This document shows, piece by piece, positions 26,194-37,200 of a stretch of 40,511 bases of DNA (within the stretch, counting starts at the first letter, position 1; each line of letters starts with the position of its first letter). Below the pieces are notes generated by a model that saw only the letters and a program-made list of their open reading frames with translations, was not told the origin of the DNA and ran no database searches. The stretch is from assembly GCA_947427285.1 (NCBI GenBank), contig CANEHE010000020.1:1-40511 (forward strand), written 5' to 3'. The position numbers and the translations under genes were made by a program. This DNA is from an uncultured Porphyromonadaceae bacterium (GTDB taxonomy: Bacteria > Bacteroidota > Bacteroidia > Bacteroidales > Muribaculaceae).

Positions 26194-29100
26194 ATGAGAA
26201 AAAAACTGACTTACGCGATTTTCGCGATTGCCGCTTCAGTGGCACTGCAGTCGGCTGCGGAAGTCCCGCGCACTGTCGATGTGCGGACAAACGGAAACTC
26301 TGTGCTGTCACAGACCGCTGGTGGTCAACGTGCCGTCAGGCCTTCACAGGAGGATGCCGGACAACAATATAATCATATCCGTACTTTCGGGCATGACGGA
26401 CTGATGAAGAGATCCTCCGGACGGGTGAATGTAGTCCCTTCCATGAGGAGTATGGCAAAAGCCGCTTCCACGGCATCGTTTGAGGTATATGGTACGGTTG
26501 TGACCTCTGACGGAGGATATGCCGAAGGAGTCTACAGCATCACCAACGCGGGTTTTCGCAAACTTGGTGACACTAAGGCCGCCCAGGGGGGCGCATTTGG
26601 AGACGGGACCACCTATTATGTCATCAATCAGTGGATTCCTACCATGGAGATGTTCGACCTTTATAAATATGACATGAAGACATGGTGGAAGAATTCGAAT
26701 GCGGGTATACAGGCCAATTATCGGGCCTCGGATCTCTCATACGATCCTGTATCGAAAAAAGTATATGGATGTTTCGACAATGGTCAGACCAATCATCGCT
26801 GGGAATTCTGCTATGCTGATTTCTCAGGTAACGCTCCCTCCGGGCGCAAGAAAATATGTGACATAAATATCTGGAATGCCTGTGCGTTCAATGCATCGGG
26901 AGATCTATACATAATAGATCTCAATGGCGAGGTATACAACATCGACAAGGAGACTGGACGTCACCGGTTCATAGGCAATACTGGCGTTACGCCGTTCTAT
27001 CAGGGTTCGGCTGCCATCAGTCCGGTTGACGGAAAGATGTATTGGAGCGTCTCGCCTGAAACAGGCAACAGCGGATTGTATGAAGTCAGTTTGGTCGACG
27101 GCCATGCCACGTTGCTGATGGAGTTCCCAAATAAGGAGCAGGTTGTCGGACTCTACGTACCCGGCACCGCTGTGCCGAATGACGCGCCCGGAATGGTAGC
27201 AGATCTGAAAGCCAATTTCCCTGACGGAGAATTGCAGGGAAGTCTGGACTTTACATTGCCGTCCACGTTGTTCTCAGGGGAGGCCGCGACAGGAAATATC
27301 AATTGGGAACTTAAGGAAAACGGTTGGTCCGTTCAATCAGGAAGCGGCACATGCGGCAGCAAAGTAAGCGTGCCTTTTTCGGCCACGATGCCCGCTACCT
27401 ATAATTTCTCTCTCGTATGTGCCAATGATGCCGGTAGTGGCCCGGAGGCACAATTGTCGGTATATATCGGCAAGGATACTCCATTGGTACCAGCCAATGT
27501 AAAGGCTGTCCGTAGCCGGGACAAGGTGACACTGACGTGGGATGCGAGTACGACAGGTGCGGGCGGAGGTTATTTTGATCCGTCGAAGGTGACATACACA
27601 GTCACACGTTATGTAGGAGATAACGGCAATGGAACAGTGGTGTCCGAAGGGAAGGCTGACAATTCATTTGTAGATACACTTGAGGAGACAGACGCCCCTA
27701 CGCTGTATTCGTATTCAGTGCAGGCAAGCCATGATGGATATGCAAGTTTCGGTGGTTTCTCCAATCGCGTATGTTACGGCTCATATACAGCCCCGTATAC
27801 CCCTTCGTTCAATGTCAAAGGTGATCTGGATTATTTCACCGTGTTGGACAATAACGGCGATACATTCTCATGGCAACATTTTCAGCAAGGTATCCTGGTC
27901 GCTTATACTTCGCCGTTCGGATATGGTAATGATGACTGGCTCATAAGCCCTGCGATCAATCTTGAAGCTGGCAAGACATATACCTTCTCGGCCGATTTTC
28001 GTACCTATAAGTCCACGAATCCTGATGAATTTGAGGTGAAGCTGGGTGATGACTGCACTTCTTCTTCAATGACTGTACAGGTAATCAGGCGTACGGTTCC
28101 CGGAGAGGAATACGCTACATACGAAGGGGAGATTACAGTCTCCTCGACAGGAAAATACTATGTCGGCGTCCACAATTGTTCTCCTTCTTCCGGAGGCGGA
28201 CTGTTCATGCGTAATTTCAACGTTTCGGCTCCTGGCCCAGGTGACACTCCAGGCGAACCGAAAGATTTCACTGTCGCCACAGCTCTTGATGGCTCAGCCA
28301 AAGCCACAATCTCCTTCCGCGCTCCGGAGGTTGACCGTGTAGGGACGACTCTCGGCTCTATGACAAAAATCGAGGTTAGCCGCGACGGATCTCTAATAAA
28401 AACGTTTGAAAATCCTGTGCCCGGTACTTCCCTTGACTATGAGGATGTGCTTTCCGAGAATGGTATACATACCTATAAGGCGGTGGCTTTCAATACTACA
28501 GGTGAGGGACGGGCTGCTTCACTCACTACGTATGTCGGTATTCCGCTTCCTGCTGTTCCGGGTGATGTGAAGGCTGTCGAGACTTCTTCCCTGGGAGAAG
28601 TGACAGTGTCGTGGAGCCCTGTGACTACTGATGCCGACGGCAATTATATCCGTCCTGAGCTGGTGAAATATTATCTTATCGATCTTGTGGAGGATAAGCA
28701 GATAGCCATAGCCGACAATCTTACATCTACTACCTATACATTTACTTCTGTAGATGATGGAGAACCGCAGGCATTCAAGAAATTTGCTGTGGCGGCCAAG
28801 ACAAGTGCGGGATTCTCGCAGGCCCGTGTCGCAGATGTCATACCTGTCGGAAGCCCGTACACACTTCCTTACAGTGAGTCTTTCGCCGGAGGAAAGGCTT
28901 CGACTATCTTTGCCACTAAACCTCTCGTATCGGCCTATTACGGACAATGGACCGTCGCAAATTCTGAGTCGTTCACCGATGTGGACGCAGCTGACGGCGA
29001 CGGAGGATTCGCTTATCATTATTGTAAATATATAGACTGCCCGTCTATGCTCTATACAGGCAAGATCCGTATGACCGGCGCGACAAAACCCGTGTTGTCG

Positions 29101-30774
29101 TTCTATCTCTGCGACCCGTACAATGACATCAAGGACAAACTTGACTACGCGAATACATCCGAACTTGAGATTATGGTGGATCTTCTTGACGGTAATGGTT
29201 ATCAGTCGGTTAAGAAGAATGTCATATATCAGGAATGCGATGAACTGGGATGGAACCTTGTGACGGTAGACATGAGCCGTTTTGCCGGAAAGACCATACA
29301 GATAGGATTTGTGGCTACTACCAAGAAATGGATTTATGTCAACATTGATGGAATACGTCTCGGGGATATCACCGACCACGACATTCTTGCGAAGTATATC
29401 GAAGTGCCTGAACTTGTGAAGCCCAACAATGAATTCAAGGTGAATGCCCGTATAGAGAACCGTGGTTCCGAGCCTACGGGCAGTTACAATGTGGAGCTTT
29501 TCCGTGATGGCGAGGTAGTTGATGTGCAGGAAGGGCCTGAGCTTGCCGTGGGCGAGCGTGCTACAGTCAGCTTCACACAAAAACTTGCTCCCGACTCTGA
29601 AGATGCGGTGAACTATCACGCTGTGGTCAATTATACTTCAGACAAGGTCACAGACAATAACACTACTGCACAGAAGACAGTGGCCGTAGATCAGCCTACT
29701 TATCCGATGGTGCGCGATTTTGCCGCCACCAATCAGGGAGGGAGCTTTACTCTTGCCTGGACAGCTCCGGATCTTGAATCGATCACTCTTTCCCCGATAA
29801 CCGATTCCTTTGAGGCCTATTCATCGTGGTCAAACGAGAATGTAGGCGACTGGCTCTTCTTCGACGAGGACAAAGGGGGTGCGGGCAGTTGTCAGGGTGT
29901 CACGATGCCTGGCGTGCCCGAGGGATCAGAACAGTCGTGGTTTGTGCTGGATGCCCGGTTGGAAAGCCTTGACCGCAATCTGGAAAATACACTCAATTTC
30001 GCTCCTCACACCGGCGACAAGATGCTGACAGCGATCTATTCGATGGACTTTTCATCCGGACCGAATCCAACTACGTCCATCCAGAACTCCGACTGGGCGA
30101 TATCACCGGCTCTTTCCGGAGAGGCGCAGACCATAAGGTTCTGGGCACGGGCATATTCGGCGTATTTCGACGAGCAGTTTGAGATCTACTATTCGAAGGC
30201 GACAAATGATCTTGATGACTTTGAGCAGCTGACCACTGAGTTTGGCGTGAAGAGCCAATGGAAAGAGTATGAATATACACTTCCGGAAGGGGCAAGGTAT
30301 TTTGCCATCCGCTACACTTCTGATTATTGTTATATGCTCTTTGTGGACGATGTGACATATACTCCGGCAGATTCGGATCCGCTTGAGCTTCTGGGTTACA
30401 ACATATACCGCGACGGCACAAAACTCAATATGGAGCCTGTGACGGCTACCTCCTTTGCCGATGTCAATCCTCCGACAACTGACCATTACGCTGTGAGTGC
30501 CGTATATCGTCAGGGTGAGTCGCGTCCGCAGAAGCAGAAAGTGGATTATATCCAAGTAGGCGTAGACCAGGTTTCCGCTCAGGAAATAAAGGTATTCGGT
30601 TCCATCGGGCGTATATGTGTCTTCGGTGCCGAGGGACAGAATGTCATGATCGGCAATGCCGACGGTACGGTCTACTATTCCGGCGAGGGTAAATCTTCGA
30701 TGAATGTCATGATTCCGCGTGGAATATATGTCGTACGGGTAGGAAACTCGACCTATAAGGTTGTGGTAAGATAA
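26194..30774 (+). CDS. Large fibronectin/cleaved-adhesin surface protein, paralog 2
   Basis: A 1526-aa exported protein with the same order as paralog 1. The signal peptide is MRKKLTYAIFAIAASVALQSAA. A propeller-like N-terminal module follows (about 90-330; LYIIDLNGEVYNIDKETG, KMYWSVSPETGNSGLYEVS), then FN3-like domains, cleaved-adhesin motif DDWLISPAI near 580, a central FN3 pair, a jelly roll, a CARDB-like domain from about 1063, a last adhesin domain with SDWAISPAL near 1300, and a T9SS-like tail ending GIYVVRVGNSTYKVVV. Spacing between the two DW-x-x-SP motifs (about 720 residues) is close to that in paralogs 1 and 3, so all three derive from one ancestor. It starts 96 nt after paralog 1 and ends at a strong hairpin. 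The ligand is unknown. Confidence 0.8.
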   Translation: MRKKLTYAIFAIAASVALQSAAEVPRTVDVRTNGNSVLSQTAGGQRAVRPSQEDAGQQYNHIRTFGHDGLMKRSSGRVNVVPSMRSMAKAASTASFEVYGTVVTSDGGYAEGVYSITNAGFRKLGDTKAAQGGAFGDGTTYYVINQWIPTMEMFDLYKYDMKTWWKNSNAGIQANYRASDLSYDPVSKKVYGCFDNGQTNHRWEFCYADFSGNAPSGRKKICDINIWNACAFNASGDLYIIDLNGEVYNIDKETGRHRFIGNTGVTPFYQGSAAISPVDGKMYWSVSPETGNSGLYEVSLVDGHATLLMEFPNKEQVVGLYVPGTAVPNDAPGMVADLKANFPDGELQGSLDFTLPSTLFSGEAATGNINWELKENGWSVQSGSGTCGSKVSVPFSATMPATYNFSLVCANDAGSGPEAQLSVYIGKDTPLVPANVKAVRSRDKVTLTWDASTTGAGGGYFDPSKVTYTVTRYVGDNGNGTVVSEGKADNSFVDTLEETDAPTLYSYSVQASHDGYASFGGFSNRVCYGSYTAPYTPSFNVKGDLDYFTVLDNNGDTFSWQHFQQGILVAYTSPFGYGNDDWLISPAINLEAGKTYTFSADFRTYKSTNPDEFEVKLGDDCTSSSMTVQVIRRTVPGEEYATYEGEITVSSTGKYYVGVHNCSPSSGGGLFMRNFNVSAPGPGDTPGEPKDFTVATALDGSAKATISFRAPEVDRVGTTLGSMTKIEVSRDGSLIKTFENPVPGTSLDYEDVLSENGIHTYKAVAFNTTGEGRAASLTTYVGIPLPAVPGDVKAVETSSLGEVTVSWSPVTTDADGNYIRPELVKYYLIDLVEDKQIAIADNLTSTTYTFTSVDDGEPQAFKKFAVAAKTSAGFSQARVADVIPVGSPYTLPYSESFAGGKASTIFATKPLVSAYYGQWTVANSESFTDVDAADGDGGFAYHYCKYIDCPSMLYTGKIRMTGATKPVLSFYLCDPYNDIKDKLDYANTSELEIMVDLLDGNGYQSVKKNVIYQECDELGWNLVTVDMSRFAGKTIQIGFVATTKKWIYVNIDGIRLGDITDHDILAKYIEVPELVKPNNEFKVNARIENRGSEPTGSYNVELFRDGEVVDVQEGPELAVGERATVSFTQKLAPDSEDAVNYHAVVNYTSDKVTDNNTTAQKTVAVDQPTYPMVRDFAATNQGGSFTLAWTAPDLESITLSPITDSFEAYSSWSNENVGDWLFFDEDKGGAGSCQGVTMPGVPEGSEQSWFVLDARLESLDRNLENTLNFAPHTGDKMLTAIYSMDFSSGPNPTTSIQNSDWAISPALSGEAQTIRFWARAYSAYFDEQFEIYYSKATNDLDDFEQLTTEFGVKSQWKEYEYTLPEGARYFAIRYTSDYCYMLFVDDVTYTPADSDPLELLGYNIYRDGTKLNMEPVTATSFADVNPPTTDHYAVSAVYRQGESRPQKQKVDYIQVGVDQVSAQEIKVFGSIGRICVFGAEGQNVMIGNADGTVYYSGEGKSSMNVMIPRGIYVVRVGNSTYKVVVR

Positions 30775-30785
30775 CGTTCATTATG

Positions 30786-30832
30786 GAGATTGCCTGAGAT
30801 CATTTGTGATATTCGGGCAATCTCTGTTTTTT
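30786..30832 (+). terminator. Strong intrinsic terminator directly before paralog 3
   Basis: GAGATTGCCTGA (30786-30797) pairs with TCGGGCAATCTC (30813-30824) with one G-T wobble. The loop can pair further (ATCA/TGAT around TTTG). A T-rich run (30825-30832) follows. Only 19 nt separate its end from the ATG at 30852, and no promoter consensus fits in that space. Confidence 0.75.
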
Positions 30833-30851
30833 ACTCTTAACATTCACTCTT

Positions 30852-33800
30852 ATGAAGAAAATAAACATTCTGTTGGTAGGTTCGGCGACCATATTGGCGG
30901 CATACGCCTCTCCGGTTGTGGAAAAGATGTCAGAGAAAATAATGGTTTCTGTCTCTTCTGATCGTCTGTTCGGTGAGATCCCGATATGGGGCACCGATGT
31001 CGTGCCTGGTGTAGATGACCTTTCCGGCGCGCATCCTGTTGTCGCGTCTGCCGATACAGAGTATCACCGTGTTGCGAAAGCGGCTAAGGAGGGGACTGTG
31101 TTTTTTGAGCCGTTGGAAACAGAGGCAGATTTCAAAAGATTTACGGTCATTGATGCAAACAAGGACGGCAAGACATGGGATTACGTGGCATACTATAAAG
31201 CTCCACGCTTGAGTTGTCATGATACCAACAGGTCTGACGACTGGATGATAACGCCTGCCATAAGACTTCAGAAGGGAAAGCTTTATCGGTTTACCATAGA
31301 CCTGAGGGTAGCTTCCAAAAATTCTCCGGAGGAGTATTTTGAGGTCAAAGCGGGAACTTCACCTGCTGTAGAAGGAATGACTCAGGAGGTGATACCGGAA
31401 ACAAAAATCCCTTTTCCCGGTTATGATGAGAACAGTCAGATCCCATATACCACATTCTCCGGTTTTGTCAACGCTACGGAGGATGGAGACTGGTATATCG
31501 GGCTGCATGGTCTGAGTCATGCGGAGGCGTGGGGATTCTATGCTGTAAATTTCACTCTTTATGAAGGTGTGGAGGCTGCAGGTCCCGACAATGTGACCGA
31601 TTTCAAGGCGGGGGCTGCAGCCGGGGGTGAATACAGGGCGGCGATATCGTTTCGCGCGCCTACGACTAATACACTTGGAGAAGAGATCACCACAATATCT
31701 TCCATAAAGGTAAGTCGCAATGATTCTGTGATCCGTGACATAAAGTCTCCGGCTACGGGAAGTCTGATAGAGTTTACCGACACTTTGCCTGTCAACGGAA
31801 CATATACATATAAGGCTGTTCCGTTCAATGCCATGGGAGAGGGTAAACCGGCTGAGGTGTCCGTGTATGTCGGCACCGATGTCCCAGCCTCTCCCTCCTT
31901 TGTCAATCTCGCCGAGACATCCGTGGACGGACGTGTCAGGTTGACTTGGGGTGCCGTCACTACTGATACCGCATCGAATCCGATCGCTCCGTCAAAGATA
32001 ACCTATACTATCGGTAGAATCTCAAATCAGGGGACATTGACCGATATTGTGGAGAATATTACCGCTACGGAATATGAATTCCAGGCTGTTCCCGAAGGAA
32101 AACAGGAGCTGCTTCAATATGCGGTGCTTGCGAGAACCGAAGGGGGATATTCAACCGGTGTCTCAAGCGAAGGAGTACCTGCTGGAACTCCATACACTAT
32201 TCCGTGGAAAGAATCGTTTCCGAATGCTACGTTGTCGTGTGTGATGGGTACACAGACCATTACGGGGCAATGTCAGTGGTCCATAAGCCGCGATGAAAGT
32301 TTCCAGAACATGCAGTCGGCTGACGGTGACAACGGTTATGCCTCGTTCTGGTCAACCAAAACCGGAGACCAGGCACGTATGTACACTGGGAAATTCCGGA
32401 TTGCCGGTATGGAAAACCCGGCAGTGTCGTTCTATATATACAAGCATCGTTCCGACACTCCGGACATAGGCACGATAGAGGTGGAGATCAACGACGGTTC
32501 CGGATTCAAGACTATAAGTACCATAATGGCAGAACCTTATCCTATAGAAGGATGGAACAAGGTATTTGTCAGGATTCCCGATGAATACAAAGGACGCGTT
32601 ATACAGCTTGGCTTCAAGGCGACAAATGTGACATATACCTATCAGTTCATTGATGCTCTGGCAATCGAGGATATGAAACCTGATAATATTTCAGCAGTAA
32701 AGCTGGATGCTCCTGTATGGGTGGAACCGGGTAAGGATTTTTCACTGACAGCGACATACGCCAACAACGGAATACATCGGGCGGAAAATTATTCTGTCAA
32801 TCTTATCCGTGACGGGGTCGTGGTTCAGAGTATTGTCGGCGAGCCTATTGAACCGGGTGCATCTGCCTCTGTGTCCTTTACTGAGAATATCGACTCTTCT
32901 GCCGGAAAAGAACCGTCGTATGTGGCCTCTGTCGTATTTGAATCCGATACTGATGACAGCGACAACGATACGGACGCGGTTACTGTGTACAATCTGATAA
33001 GCAATTATCCCTCTCCAACAGATCTTTCCGGTTCATTCGTATCTTCCGGGAAAGCATTGTTGGAATGGCACGCACCGGCTTATTCCACCTCTAAACCGGA
33101 AGTTTTCACAGATGACTTTGAAAGTTATCCTTCATTCGCCAACTCACTGGCCGGCGAATGGACTTTCTGTGATCTTGACAAAGGTAAGATTGGTGGTCTC
33201 AATGACGGGGATCAGGAGATAGTGATTCCTGGGATAGCGATGAATTCCTGTCAGGCATGGTGGGTGATGGATCGTACAGCCTCCTCTCTCGCCTCTATAA
33301 GATCCTTTGCCGCATATTCGGGAGATAAATACCTGGCCCAGCAATATATCACCGGCGGCGCATCATGCGATGACTGGGCGGTTTCGCCTGAGATATGCGC
33401 TGATGCACAGACCATTTCGTTCTATGCGAGAAGTTTCAGTGCGGATGATCTGGAGTCGCTTGAGGTACTTGTCTCCGAGGGTAGCCGCGCACCGGAAGAT
33501 TTCAAGACAGTGAAGACATTCACTGATATGTCATCGCAATGGAGCCGATACACTGTCGATCTTCCCGCAGGGTCACGACGTTTCGCTCTGCGTTGTGTGT
33601 CCAACTATAAATTCATGCTTTTTATCGACGATGTAAGTTATATCCCGGCAGGCAACACCGGACTTGTGCTTGAGGGTTATAATGTTTATCGCGATGGAAA
33701 GCGACTCAACGAGACTCCTGTGACTTTGACAAGTTTCACTGATGAAACAATACCTACAGACCGGGCATCTGTCTATCATGTCAGTGCCGTATATGGCAAA

Positions 33801-34058
33801 GGAGAGTCTCCTGTTTCTGAAAAATACCTGCTTGAATATTCAGGAGTCGGCGATGTCAGGGCCGATGACGTATATGTGTCCACTTCTGATTCCTCAATAA
33901 CGGTGAGGGGAGCTGCGGGTGTCACTCTGAGTGTGACGGCAACTGATGGTACAGTACTGTATCGTGGTTATGGATGTGGAAATGATGTAATCCGTGTTTC
34001 TCCTGGAATATATGTGGTGACAGCGGGAAGGTCCACTTTCAAGGTAGTTGTGAATTAG
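30852..34058 (+). CDS. Fibronectin/cleaved-adhesin surface protein, paralog 3 (lacks N-terminal module)
   Basis: A 1068-aa exported protein (signal peptide MKKINILLVGSATILAAYAS). It enters the first cleaved-adhesin domain almost at once (DDWMITPAI near 129, against about 580 in paralogs 1 and 2), so the propeller module and first FN3 domains are missing. The rest is collinear: central FN3-like domains, a jelly roll, a CARDB-like domain from about 611, the last adhesin domain with DDWAVSPEI near 840, and a T9SS-like tail ending GIYVVTAGRSTFKVVVN. It has its own signal peptide and an intact frame, so it is a shorter functional paralog rather than a decayed gene. Transcription must pass the terminator just upstream or start inside paralog 2. 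A long palindrome follows its stop codon. Confidence 0.8.
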   Translation: MKKINILLVGSATILAAYASPVVEKMSEKIMVSVSSDRLFGEIPIWGTDVVPGVDDLSGAHPVVASADTEYHRVAKAAKEGTVFFEPLETEADFKRFTVIDANKDGKTWDYVAYYKAPRLSCHDTNRSDDWMITPAIRLQKGKLYRFTIDLRVASKNSPEEYFEVKAGTSPAVEGMTQEVIPETKIPFPGYDENSQIPYTTFSGFVNATEDGDWYIGLHGLSHAEAWGFYAVNFTLYEGVEAAGPDNVTDFKAGAAAGGEYRAAISFRAPTTNTLGEEITTISSIKVSRNDSVIRDIKSPATGSLIEFTDTLPVNGTYTYKAVPFNAMGEGKPAEVSVYVGTDVPASPSFVNLAETSVDGRVRLTWGAVTTDTASNPIAPSKITYTIGRISNQGTLTDIVENITATEYEFQAVPEGKQELLQYAVLARTEGGYSTGVSSEGVPAGTPYTIPWKESFPNATLSCVMGTQTITGQCQWSISRDESFQNMQSADGDNGYASFWSTKTGDQARMYTGKFRIAGMENPAVSFYIYKHRSDTPDIGTIEVEINDGSGFKTISTIMAEPYPIEGWNKVFVRIPDEYKGRVIQLGFKATNVTYTYQFIDALAIEDMKPDNISAVKLDAPVWVEPGKDFSLTATYANNGIHRAENYSVNLIRDGVVVQSIVGEPIEPGASASVSFTENIDSSAGKEPSYVASVVFESDTDDSDNDTDAVTVYNLISNYPSPTDLSGSFVSSGKALLEWHAPAYSTSKPEVFTDDFESYPSFANSLAGEWTFCDLDKGKIGGLNDGDQEIVIPGIAMNSCQAWWVMDRTASSLASIRSFAAYSGDKYLAQQYITGGASCDDWAVSPEICADAQTISFYARSFSADDLESLEVLVSEGSRAPEDFKTVKTFTDMSSQWSRYTVDLPAGSRRFALRCVSNYKFMLFIDDVSYIPAGNTGLVLEGYNVYRDGKRLNETPVTLTSFTDETIPTDRASVYHVSAVYGKGESPVSEKYLLEYSGVGDVRADDVYVSTSDSSITVRGAAGVTLSVTATDGTVLYRGYGCGNDVIRVSPGIYVVTAGRSTFKVVVN

Positions 34059-34079
34059 AGCATCGATCCTCTCGGTAAT

Positions 34080-34124
34080 TATGAAGGCTGCGGCATAAAT
34101 TTTCATTATGCCGCAGCCTTCATA
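34080..34124. terminator. 19-bp palindrome, bidirectional terminator or repeat element (copy 1)
   Basis: The arms at 34080-34098 and 34106-34124 are perfectly complementary over 19 bp around the 7-nt loop ATTTTCA, with a GC-rich core GGCTGCGGC. It lies 21 nt after the stop of paralog 3 and can act as its terminator, although no long T-run follows. A near-copy in the opposite orientation lies at 40420-40456, after the GLUG gene. Confidence 0.75.
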
Positions 34125-34141
34125 TAGCATAATAAGTGAAT

Positions 34142-34199
34142 TAATTTATGTTAAAAAGAGTGTATATATTTGGCGTGGGGGATTTTTTATTTACTTTTG
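34142..34199 (+). promoter_or_regulatory. Shared G-tract promoter module, copy B
   Basis: TTTG at 34169-34172, a 19-nt spacer and TACTTTTG at 34192-34199 form a full consensus promoter, with the spacer G-run here being GTGGGGG. Together with the upstream TAATTTATGTTAAAA it aligns with 19479-19535 over the whole module, with one 1-nt indel and a few substitutions. Expected transcription start is near 34206, giving a leader of about 27 nt. The presence of the promoter rules out the longer reading frame that begins with TTG at 34170. Confidence 0.75.
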
Positions 34200-34232
34200 T
34201 TCATCAAATGTTTAACTAAACCCAGACAAGAG

Positions 34233-37200
34233 ATGATGAAATTGCTTCTACTGACAGCAATGGCAGTATCGGCGTTGCCGGTTTTTGCCGGTAGGTCGTT
34301 GTGGGGAGATGTCTCTCCCGCTGTATTGCCTCCACCGTTGACGGAGGCTGCGTGCAACGTGTCGCCGATGACTCCAGATGAGTATGTAAAGATCCGTATT
34401 GACGCTTCCGCTGTTGTGTCATCTGCGCCGAGTCTTACAGATAAAAAGAGTATACGCAAAACCTCTATTGGAGATCTGGCTGGCGATTATGTGATGACGT
34501 CAGTTTCGTGCGTAGGTTATGGAACGCCAGGAAATGCTGTCAAGATTGTGCCCGTTGCCGGTACTGATTCTGTTGTGATTCAGGGCTTCTGGAGTCAGTC
34601 TATGTCGGTGAAAGCGAAGATAGACCCTGTCACGTCGGTAATTACCATTCCTTCGCAGTATCTTTATACCCATCCTACCTACGGTCCGATGGACTTGAGT
34701 GCTGTGACTGCCAATGGCGTTCCCGTTCGGGAACAGCCGATCGAAGGTAGCGTTAATTCCGATGGCAGTATCAGTCTGTCGACCTGGTGGTGTGTTGCCA
34801 TTAATTCCGGTGATGACAAGGATGAGATTGTGGATGCAAACAGAGCGACCATGTTTGAATCTCCCACCGGTACGATGGAATACAAGTCTGGCGGTGATGT
34901 ATACACGTTTGGCATTGTGGCTACTCAGCCATCTGTGAATGTGTTGAGTATAAAGAATTTTGCCAACCGTGGTTCAACGGTTGAAATTTCGCTCAATGGA
35001 GACAGAGGGGGAATAATTGCTTCGCAGACGGTGTTTGTCAACAGTTCGGGCACATGGATAAGCGTAGGCAATCCTACTCTTAATACGGATGGTCAGCTTG
35101 TGACGTTTACTCCGGCCATACCGCTCAATAAAGCGGCACTTGACAACAAACGCAGTGTCAGCTGGAACGAATGGACCATCTATCTTCCTCAAAAGAGTTT
35201 TTCCGGTCTGTATGATTATGGAAAAGTGAATATTGACTTCGATATTGTATATCCACCTTCGGCGTCGGAGGAGTTGCAGGGTACTGGTTCGATCTCTGAT
35301 CCGTACCGTATTGCGTCGCTTTCCGATCTGATGTGTCTGGCCACTATGGTAAACACTGATTCCGATACCAGCGGTGAACTTACACTTGGAGGTCAGACAG
35401 TGAAGTTTGCACGCTCTTTAAAAGGAAAATATCTGGAGCTTACAGCGGATATAGATATGAGCGGTTATCGGTTCACTCCTATAGGTTGGGATCTTACACA
35501 TCAGTTTGCCGGTTTGTTTGATGGTAAAGGACATACCATCACTGGACTTACGGTGGAATCTAACGGTTTTTCCGGCTTGTTCGGTGTAATGGATCCGGAA
35601 GGTGTGGTGAAAAATATCGATTTTGTGTCTCCTCGTGTGAATAGTACGGGATATTATTATGCGGGTCCTGTATGTGGTATAAGCTATGGGACAGTTGAAA
35701 ACTGCAATGTGGCTTCTCCGGTAGTTGAACAACAGGGCCAAGTGGCTGGAGGTGTGGTCGGTGTGGGTTACACCGTAAAGAACTGTCATGTAAGGAATGG
35801 AAATATTTATTCACGGCTTGGGTTTGCCGGAGGTGTGGCAGGTCAGATAAGTACGTTGATATCCGGTTGTACAGCCAGTGCTACTCATGTGGTGTCGGCA
35901 GCTGCTGAATCGGCTGATCCCCGTTATAATAATGGAGCCTGTGCAGGTGGAGTAGTAGGTTCGTTGTTTCAGGCCACTGCAGCTGATTGTAGTTTCTCAG
36001 GTATAGTCGACGGACGCAGCGCAGGATACTCAATCTATTCTGGCGGAGTTGCAGGTCTCAATCAGTTAGGTACTATGGAACGCTGTTTTGCTGTCGGAGA
36101 GGTGCTCGGCATAGGTTCCGGATCGGTCAGCGGAGGTGTGGCCGGATGGGTTTCGGGTACAGTGCGTGATTGTTATTCTGCTGGCATGGTGGACTGTATT
36201 AATAGTTATTATACCGGAGGCATCACAGGCCGTCTGGCGCAGATGGATCAGAATATAATACCTACAGTGAGCAACTGCTACACTTCAGCTCAGGTGAGAG
36301 CGGAAAATTGGAAGTATGATTCTGAGAATGAGATGCGTGAGACTATAGGTCAGATCTGGACAGGCACTGCTTCAAAGGTTGAGAATGTATATTTTGACAA
36401 CCAGATAGTCAATTTCACTTCTGTAAAAGGGAGTATTTCCAATTCCGAAATGACATCAGGAAATCCCCTTCCTGGTTTTGATGCCTCTGTATGGGATTTC
36501 CAGACTCGTTCTTATCCACGTCTTAGAAATATATCCGCTACACCGGCGGCGGAGTTGAGTGCCTCTGCTATGCTGATGAATAAAGCCGGTACCACACTTG
36601 CAAACTTTAATACTGATGTGGAATTAAATCCTCTGGGTAATACCCAATTCTGGTTTCTGCTTAATGGCGAACTTTCGAAGAAAGGTCATTTCGCGGAGAT
36701 AGATGGCAATACTGTTAAGGTGAATCAGGAGATGAGGATAGGTAACGATACCATCGTCATGGCTGATGAAGGTGTACGCATCCCTTATTTCATAAAAGTG
36801 GCTCCCAGTTTCCTTCAGGGCGAGGGCACGTCGGAAAATCCGTATCTGATAACCAACAAGGAAGATATGATGGCTCTTGCTGAGGCCACATCAGTAAAGG
36901 GATTGCTTTTTGCCGATACTTATTTCCGCTTTACCAACGATATAGACATGGGCGGAGAAGGTGTATTCCCCGGAATCAGCGTCAGCAATGTGTCATCAAA
37001 TAAGTTTGCGGGTCATATCGATGGTGCCGGACATGCAATTCATAATCTTGTCCTTGATTATGTCTCATGGACTACTCCACCTACCGAGAATAAACTTGGA
37101 GTATTGAATACTTCTGCCTCGCTCAGCAATGTTGGCCTTATAGGACGTCTTGGAGCTGCAGGGTCGGTTCGTAATCTTACGGTTGCGGATGATTGCAGTG

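Noticed and set aside
28519..29619. A 366-codon open frame on the minus strand
   Set aside because: It lies wholly antisense to adhesin paralog 2, whose frame has clear FN3, CARDB-like and adhesin domains. The antisense translation has no signal, no domain pattern and a composition typical of a shadow frame.
30852..34058. Paralog 3 as a pseudogene truncated at its 5' end
   Set aside because: It has its own signal peptide, an uninterrupted frame of 1068 codons and a complete C-terminal tail.
34170..34232. Extension of the GLUG protein to a TTG start at 34170
   Set aside because: The added 21 codons lie in the promoter (-33 to -7) and would precede a complete signal peptide that begins at 34233.
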